Below, piece by piece: positions 6,667 to 10,692 of a DNA stretch of 10,692 bases (its first letter is position 1; every line of letters starts with the position of its first letter). The notes under the pieces were generated by a model. That model worked only from the letters and a program-made list of their open reading frames with translations, ran no database searches and was not told the DNA's origin. Source of the stretch: an uncultured Pedobacter sp. (GTDB taxonomy: Bacteria > Bacteroidota > Bacteroidia > Sphingobacteriales > Sphingobacteriaceae); contig NZ_CAMLHF010000191.1 of assembly GCF_946479715.1 (NCBI RefSeq), forward strand, positions 1 to 10,692. Direction: 5' to 3'. A program made the position numbers and the translations under genes.

Positions 6667-9651
6667 TTAATTTTCTTTAACAACAATCATCCAGCCTTTG
6701 TTTTTTGTTACCGGGATCTCATCGGTGGCGGCAAAAGTTTTGGAGGGTTGAAAGTTCTTAATTTCAGGGGCAGTGATTATAGCCTTTGCGGGGTCAATTC
6801 CCAACGCTTTCCAGTCAATATTCAGTTTTATCTTTGTATCCTCTTTAGCCCAGCTTGAAAGTGCTATCAGCACGCTTTTATCTTTCTTGTAGATGGTTGC
6901 CAATACATCGGGATTGTTGGTTTTAATCGGATTGTTTTCTACCCAATAGCCGATCATTTTAGTGCCCTGCATTCCAAAATCATCCCATGCTTTCCATATT
7001 GCACGAGGGTCTGCACCATCGCTCCATGGCATGCGGTTAGTCATTCCGTAAACCATTCCGCGCCATGGGTTACCGCCGTCTTGCAGCATTTCGCCCATTA
7101 GTCCGAAAGGTATACCCGAAGATTCTGTTAAAAAGAAATCAGGAGTGCTTTTTTCGTAGTCGAAATACTCACCAAACCATAAGCGGTTTAGATAAGGGAA
7201 ATGCTCCATATATAGGTTTGCGCTGTTGTTAAAACCATCACTTTTATTGTATTGGTTTGCCGAGTGCAGGTCTATAATGCCAGGATGTCCGTTTTGGGTA
7301 AGTACACTTTTTACACGTTTCATTGTAGTTCTGTCGAAAGCTACATCGTCCAGATAAAGCCCGTCTATACCAACATTGTTAACCAGCCAGTTCATGCCTT
7401 CAACATAATAGTTATGCCAGCGGCTCATTCCACTGTTCACAACCGCTGCATCTTTTATTTCGGGTACATACCATGCCGCTATGTAATCTTCACCAAGGTG
7501 TTCCTGCAGCCAGGAATAGCCACCGCCTTTACCGGGCGAGTAGATTTCGTGACCTAAGCTGCGCAATGGAAATGTCTCGTAAGCACTGTTCGATAATTCG
7601 CGAACCGTATTATAAATTTTAACCTTAAGCCCCTTTGAATGTGCCTCATCAATATAGGTTTTCATTTCCTTGTGGGCAATAAAAGGATAATTGATGAATG
7701 GATTAATAGGAGTGGCGTGGTGTATGTTTATTAGTGTTGCGCCTGTTGCTTTAATGGTATCCAGGTTGTTGTATTTATGATAAAAGCGGTTGCTCCACTG
7801 AAAGTCAGTATTGATTGGGTGGAAAGGGGTAATTAACAATGTGAAGTTGTAATATAATGTATCGCCCTTTTTCATCAGGCGTTCTCCGCTGTAATTATCG
7901 GCCAGAATTGCCTGCCCTTTTTTTGCAATCTTAATACCGCCTTTACCTTCGTTGCCCCATGATGTTGGCAGTAATAAAGGCTTCTGTAAATAGAAGTTTG
8001 TATTTAAAGGACGAACATAATGATTGTCTCTTAATGAATATTGTAAACCTGCATTTACATCGCCTATCCAGGCACCATCCTGGTTTTTGTTGGCAACATC
8101 CCATTTCCAGTTTAAAGAGTCCGGGCGATAACCGCCTTTTTGACCAAGGCCCATCAAATATTTAGCCGCTGTAAGAGTGAAGGGAATGTGCAAGCTGATG
8201 TTGCTCAGTTTTATATCACTTAGTGCAATGAATTTAACTGTGTACGATGCAAAACCATCAAACTCAAGTGAGGCATTTACCTCCATGTTTAAACTGTCGG
8301 ATGTGCTTTTTGAAGTCCACTTTGCAATCCCCGGTTGTTTGTCTGTAAAGGTAATTTCGGAAGTTTTAAATTTAATATCCTTATGGTTTGGTCTTGTTAC
8401 ATGAAAATGAACAGGCTCTGTAAGAATGCTTTTTGGAGTGGCCGATAATTCTGTCATTTCCGGTGTAAAAAATGTTTGTATCTGAGCAGGTAAACCGTCC
8501 TGATTTATGGTGAACTTTCTGCCAAGCAGAGAAATGGTTTTGTCGTTTATAACAAGAGGAATGTAAGGGGCAATAACCTCATTTTTCTCTGCCATTGTTG
8601 AGTTTAACCATTTAAGCCGGGTCTGCTTTTGCGGTTCATTTATACCCCCATCTGCCAGAACAGTGTTGTTTACCATTAGCGTAATATGGATGGTTGTGCT
8701 GGCTGAGCCTTTGGCGCTAACAGTTGCTGTACCTGTATATGTGCCTGCATCAATGTCTAAAGGGATATCAGCAAGTATCCATAATGCCTGAACTTTGTTT
8801 TTGGCTACGTTTACAGTTTTATGTAACGGGCTGCCATCCCAGTTAACTCCATCGGTATTTAAACATGAAAAAGCTTTTGCAGAAATGGCTTTACCTGCTT
8901 TGTTTTTTAGATCACTAAAAGTAACTTTAACATCGCTTATATCTTTTTTTACCGGATAAATACCAAGCTGGTAGGTATAGTTTTCTCCTTTAGAAACTGT
9001 TCCGGAGAAAGAGTTCTTTACTCCTTTTGTGATCCATAACTGAGGCAGATCGTTCTGCATTTTTATTGGGTTAACCCTGTCTTCAGTAACAACAAGGTAG
9101 TCTTTTTGCGGATGTTGTTTAATCAGGTTTTTAGTTTCTGCTGCAGTTGCAATTACTTCCATAGGGTAGAAACTGCTCATTGCATTGATGGCCTCTATGC
9201 GTACAAGTTTGGCGGGTACAGCATTTGCGGTTGATTTTGACCACTGGTTCTCAGCCGTCGGAGCTTTTCTATACTGAGCATTTGGATAATTTGAACGCCC
9301 TTCTACCTGGTATGGCATGTAATAAACATAATAAGTGCCGGCTCCTGAGGTTGGCTCAAAATAGATAGTCCCTTGTTCCCTGCTGATGTTTGCAGCCTTT
9401 ACATTTGTGATTTTGCTGTTGGTTTTTGCATCAACCACCCAGAGGTCTTTAAGCTCGGGATGGGTGTCTCTTCTTCGCCATTCGATAGTTGCTTTTGCTA
9501 CATTTCCAGCGGCGCTTACCGTTAGCACAGCTCTATGGTTGCCTAGAGAGTCGGGATTCCAACTGTCGTTTCCGGTACCGTATTTAATTTGTTGAGCGCT
9601 AACTCCTGTAATCAGGAATAAGATGAAAATGAGTACTAAAGATGGTTTCAT
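6667..9651 (-). CDS. exported glycoside hydrolase-like protein (GH123_N/DUF6067-type), 994 aa
   Basis: A large protein with a signal peptide (1-19, cleavage VSA|QQ), presumably periplasmic or outer-surface. Residues 20-340 are beta-rich. They contain a segment at about 290-310 (ALWILADIPLDIDAGTYTG) typical of the beta-sandwich before the catalytic domain of GH123/DUF4091-type proteins, followed by RLKWLNS at 345-351. A second beta-rich part runs to about 600. The region 620-905 looks like a TIM barrel: GATLINIHHATPINP near 637-651 (H644, H645), IDGLYLDDVAFDR near 763-774 (D768, D769, D773), then acidic segments (LYMEHF, WFGEYFDYE, FFLTESSG). A beta-domain closes the C-terminus (about 910-994). 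The substrate is not evident and no SusC/SusD genes are adjacent. The family assignment comes from recalled sequence features rather than a search, and the catalytic residues are not established. Confidence 0.75.
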   Translation of the reverse strand: MKPSLVLIFILFLITGVSAQQIKYGTGNDSWNPDSLGNHRAVLTVSAAGNVAKATIEWRRRDTHPELKDLWVVDAKTNSKITNVKAANISREQGTIYFEPTSGAGTYYVYYMPYQVEGRSNYPNAQYRKAPTAENQWSKSTANAVPAKLVRIEAINAMSSFYPMEVIATAAETKNLIKQHPQKDYLVVTEDRVNPIKMQNDLPQLWITKGVKNSFSGTVSKGENYTYQLGIYPVKKDISDVKVTFSDLKNKAGKAISAKAFSCLNTDGVNWDGSPLHKTVNVAKNKVQALWILADIPLDIDAGTYTGTATVSAKGSASTTIHITLMVNNTVLADGGINEPQKQTRLKWLNSTMAEKNEVIAPYIPLVINDKTISLLGRKFTINQDGLPAQIQTFFTPEMTELSATPKSILTEPVHFHVTRPNHKDIKFKTSEITFTDKQPGIAKWTSKSTSDSLNMEVNASLEFDGFASYTVKFIALSDIKLSNISLHIPFTLTAAKYLMGLGQKGGYRPDSLNWKWDVANKNQDGAWIGDVNAGLQYSLRDNHYVRPLNTNFYLQKPLLLPTSWGNEGKGGIKIAKKGQAILADNYSGERLMKKGDTLYYNFTLLITPFHPINTDFQWSNRFYHKYNNLDTIKATGATLINIHHATPINPFINYPFIAHKEMKTYIDEAHSKGLKVKIYNTVRELSNSAYETFPLRSLGHEIYSPGKGGGYSWLQEHLGEDYIAAWYVPEIKDAAVVNSGMSRWHNYYVEGMNWLVNNVGIDGLYLDDVAFDRTTMKRVKSVLTQNGHPGIIDLHSANQYNKSDGFNNSANLYMEHFPYLNRLWFGEYFDYEKSTPDFFLTESSGIPFGLMGEMLQDGGNPWRGMVYGMTNRMPWSDGADPRAIWKAWDDFGMQGTKMIGYWVENNPIKTNNPDVLATIYKKDKSVLIALSSWAKEDTKIKLNIDWKALGIDPAKAIITAPEIKNFQPSKTFAATDEIPVTKNKGWMIVVKEN

Positions 9652-9667
9652 TGTGTGTTTTAGATTT

Positions 9668-9686
9668 AATGGTAAAAGTAACCATT
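9668..9686. repeat. inverted repeat AATGGT-N7-ACCATT, possible operator
   Basis: Perfect 6-bp arms (9668-9673 and 9681-9686) are separated by 7 nt, centred 26 bp upstream of the hydrolase start codon. The geometry suits a dimeric regulator or a leader hairpin, but no regulator gene is present in the window. On the minus strand the spacer reads TACTTTT, overlapping the possible -7 element. Confidence 0.35.
9673..9680 (-). promoter_or_regulatory. candidate Bacteroidota -7 box for the hydrolase gene
   Basis: The minus strand reads TACTTTTA, matching five of the six fixed positions of the Bacteroidota -7 consensus TAnnTTTG. It lies 21 bp before the ATG at 9651, which would give a very short leader. 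No TTTG is found at the expected -33 spacing, so this is weak. Confidence 0.2.
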
Positions 9687-9784
9687 CTGATAATAGACTG
9701 GTAATATTTCAGATTTCCTATGCAAAACGTCTTTTTTTTAAAATAAAAGATGGAAGTTTGTTTTCTTGAATAAATTAAGTTTAA

Positions 9785-10692
9785 ATGAGCGATAAAAAAG
9801 GATTTACAACCACCATACTTCATTCAGACCGTCTTTTGAAACCAGAATTCGGTGCATTACATCAACCTGTTCATAACGCAGTAACCTGGGGATACGATGA
9901 TGTCCAGGGCTTGGTAAATGTTTTTCAGAACAAAACAAAGGGTTATGCTTATTCCCGTCAGGGCAATCCAACAACAACAGCACTTGAGCATAAAGTAACA
10001 CAAATGGAACAGGGTCTTGCTACTGTTTCTTTTGCTACGGGAATGGCTGCCATTTCTTCAACAATACTGGCTTTAATAAAGGCAGGCGACCATATTATTG
10101 CAAGTTCATACCTTTTTGGTAATACCAGAAGTATTATGCAGACATATATGGACATGGGTCTGAGCATCTCTTTTGTTGATGCAACAGATGTTCAGAATAT
10201 TAAAAATGCCTATCAGGAAAATACCAGAATGGTGTTTGTAGAAACCATTGCAAACCCTGCCACTCAAATATCAGATCTAGGTGCTATTGGCGATTTTTGC
10301 GAAGACAAAAAATTGATCTATGTAGTAGATAATACTATGACATCGCCTTACTTGTTCCGTCCGGTTGGAGTAAAGGCTAGTCTTATCATTAACTCTTTAA
10401 CAAAATATATTGGCGGTCATGGTAATGCATTAGGTGGCAGTGTAACTGACACGGGCCTATTCGATTGGCTTAGCTTTCCTAACATTGCACCAATAATCCG
10501 CGAGCAGATCCGTCCCGAAATGCAGGGAATGACGCAAATAAGAAAAAGAGGTTTACGTGATGGTGGTGGCACGCTTGCTCCTGAAGCAGCGCATAGTATT
10601 TCTGTGGGTTCTGAAACTATTGCTTTAAGGCTTGAACGTGCTTGCAGTAACGCGGCTACACTTGCAGAATTTCTGGATAAGCATCCTTTAAT
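9785..10692 (+). CDS. cystathionine gamma-synthase family PLP-dependent enzyme (partial, 3' end outside window)
   Basis: The first 302 residues of a fold-type I PLP enzyme of the Cys/Met metabolism family are present; the frame is still open at the edge. Visible active-site elements are YSRQGNPT at 56-63 (Y56 and R58, which bind the PLP phosphate of the neighbouring subunit), FATGMAAI at 83-90, the pyridine-N aspartate in VDNT (D182), and the Schiff-base lysine K207 in NSLTKYIGGHGNALGG. These fit cystathionine gamma-synthase, methionine gamma-lyase or O-acyl-homoserine sulfhydrylase chemistry. The N-terminus (GFTTTILHSDR) and FVETIANP/TMTSPYLFRP resemble a distinct subfamily usually annotated only as cystathionine gamma-synthase family. 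At the position of the PLP-stacking tyrosine (TLYG in methionine gamma-lyase) it has YLFG, i.e. F111. The exact reaction is therefore unassigned. ATG at 9785 is the natural start. Confidence 0.92.
   Translation, partial: MSDKKGFTTTILHSDRLLKPEFGALHQPVHNAVTWGYDDVQGLVNVFQNKTKGYAYSRQGNPTTTALEHKVTQMEQGLATVSFATGMAAISSTILALIKAGDHIIASSYLFGNTRSIMQTYMDMGLSISFVDATDVQNIKNAYQENTRMVFVETIANPATQISDLGAIGDFCEDKKLIYVVDNTMTSPYLFRPVGVKASLIINSLTKYIGGHGNALGGSVTDTGLFDWLSFPNIAPIIREQIRPEMQGMTQIRKRGLRDGGGTLAPEAAHSISVGSETIALRLERACSNAATLAEFLDKHPL

Larger units (their letters stand above)
9652..9784. promoter_or_regulatory. divergent intergenic region between the glycoside hydrolase and PLP-enzyme genes
   Basis: These 133 bp must carry promoters for both outward-facing genes. 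The region is AT-rich and includes an eight-T run at 9732-9739 followed by A-rich sequence. It also holds an inverted repeat at 9668-9686 near the hydrolase start. I found no convincing TTTG/TAnnTTTG pair for the plus-strand gene, and no Shine-Dalgarno sequence precedes either start. No riboswitch or small gene is recognisable. Confidence 0.6.

Noticed and set aside
7252..7557. Plus-strand open frame of 101 codons inside the hydrolase gene
   Set aside because: It is antisense to the TIM-barrel region, has a composition typical of a shadow frame, and shows no motif.
9732..9750. T8 followed by A-rich sequence as an intrinsic terminator
   Set aside because: No GC stem precedes it and no gene ends nearby; the flanking genes diverge from this region.
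1..10692. Mobile element, CRISPR array or defence island
   Set aside because: No transposase, integrase, direct-repeat array or known defence domain was seen; the genes are ordinary chromosomal types.

Overview
The window looks like a chromosomal segment of a Bacteroidota bacterium, most likely a Sphingobacteriaceae/Pedobacter-type soil or freshwater organism. This is inferred from the AT-rich sequence (roughly 38-40% GC by eye), the lack of clear Shine-Dalgarno sequences before starts, the lipoprotein-type TamL/BamA-family protein, the large exported glycoside hydrolase-like protein and the patatin/Omp85 fusion. No database search was possible, so the taxonomy is an inference.

Layout, left to right. 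(1) The left edge holds a tRNA-Cys(GCA) on the minus strand, cut by the window end. About 50 bp upstream of it, on the same strand, is a TrmH/SpoU-type rRNA/tRNA 2'-O-methyltransferase. (2) Divergent from the methyltransferase is a 797-residue lipid-anchored Omp85 protein (TamL-like: POTRA domains plus beta-barrel). The two reading frames overlap by about 10 bp at their 5' ends, and the Omp85 gene uses a TTG start. (3) Convergent with it, only 9 bp from stop to stop, is a minus-strand block of four closely spaced genes. In transcription order these are a 994-aa exported glycoside hydrolase-like protein, TspO, a 776-aa patatin/POTRA/beta-barrel protein resembling a type Vd autotransporter, and a 176-aa protein with a signal peptide and two membrane helices. 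The last two overlap in an ATGA and are probably translationally coupled. (4) Divergent from the glycoside hydrolase gene, across a 133-bp intergenic region, a PLP-dependent Cys/Met-metabolism enzyme of the cystathionine gamma-synthase family begins and runs off the right edge.

How the genes may work together: the central theme is the cell envelope. There are two different Omp85-superfamily barrels (TamL-like and patatin-fused), a membrane protein tied to the patatin, and TspO in the inner or outer membrane. The hydrolase is exported and the PLP enzyme is cytosolic. The four minus-strand genes may form one transcript, but their predicted functions do not form one obvious pathway.

No mobile elements, CRISPR arrays, prophage genes or defence cassettes are visible. 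No stretch longer than 300 bp lacks a gene. The features most worth a second look are the patatin plus two-helix protein pair, the poorly characterised hydrolase family, the Tyr-to-Phe change at the PLP-stacking position, and the overlapping divergent starts.
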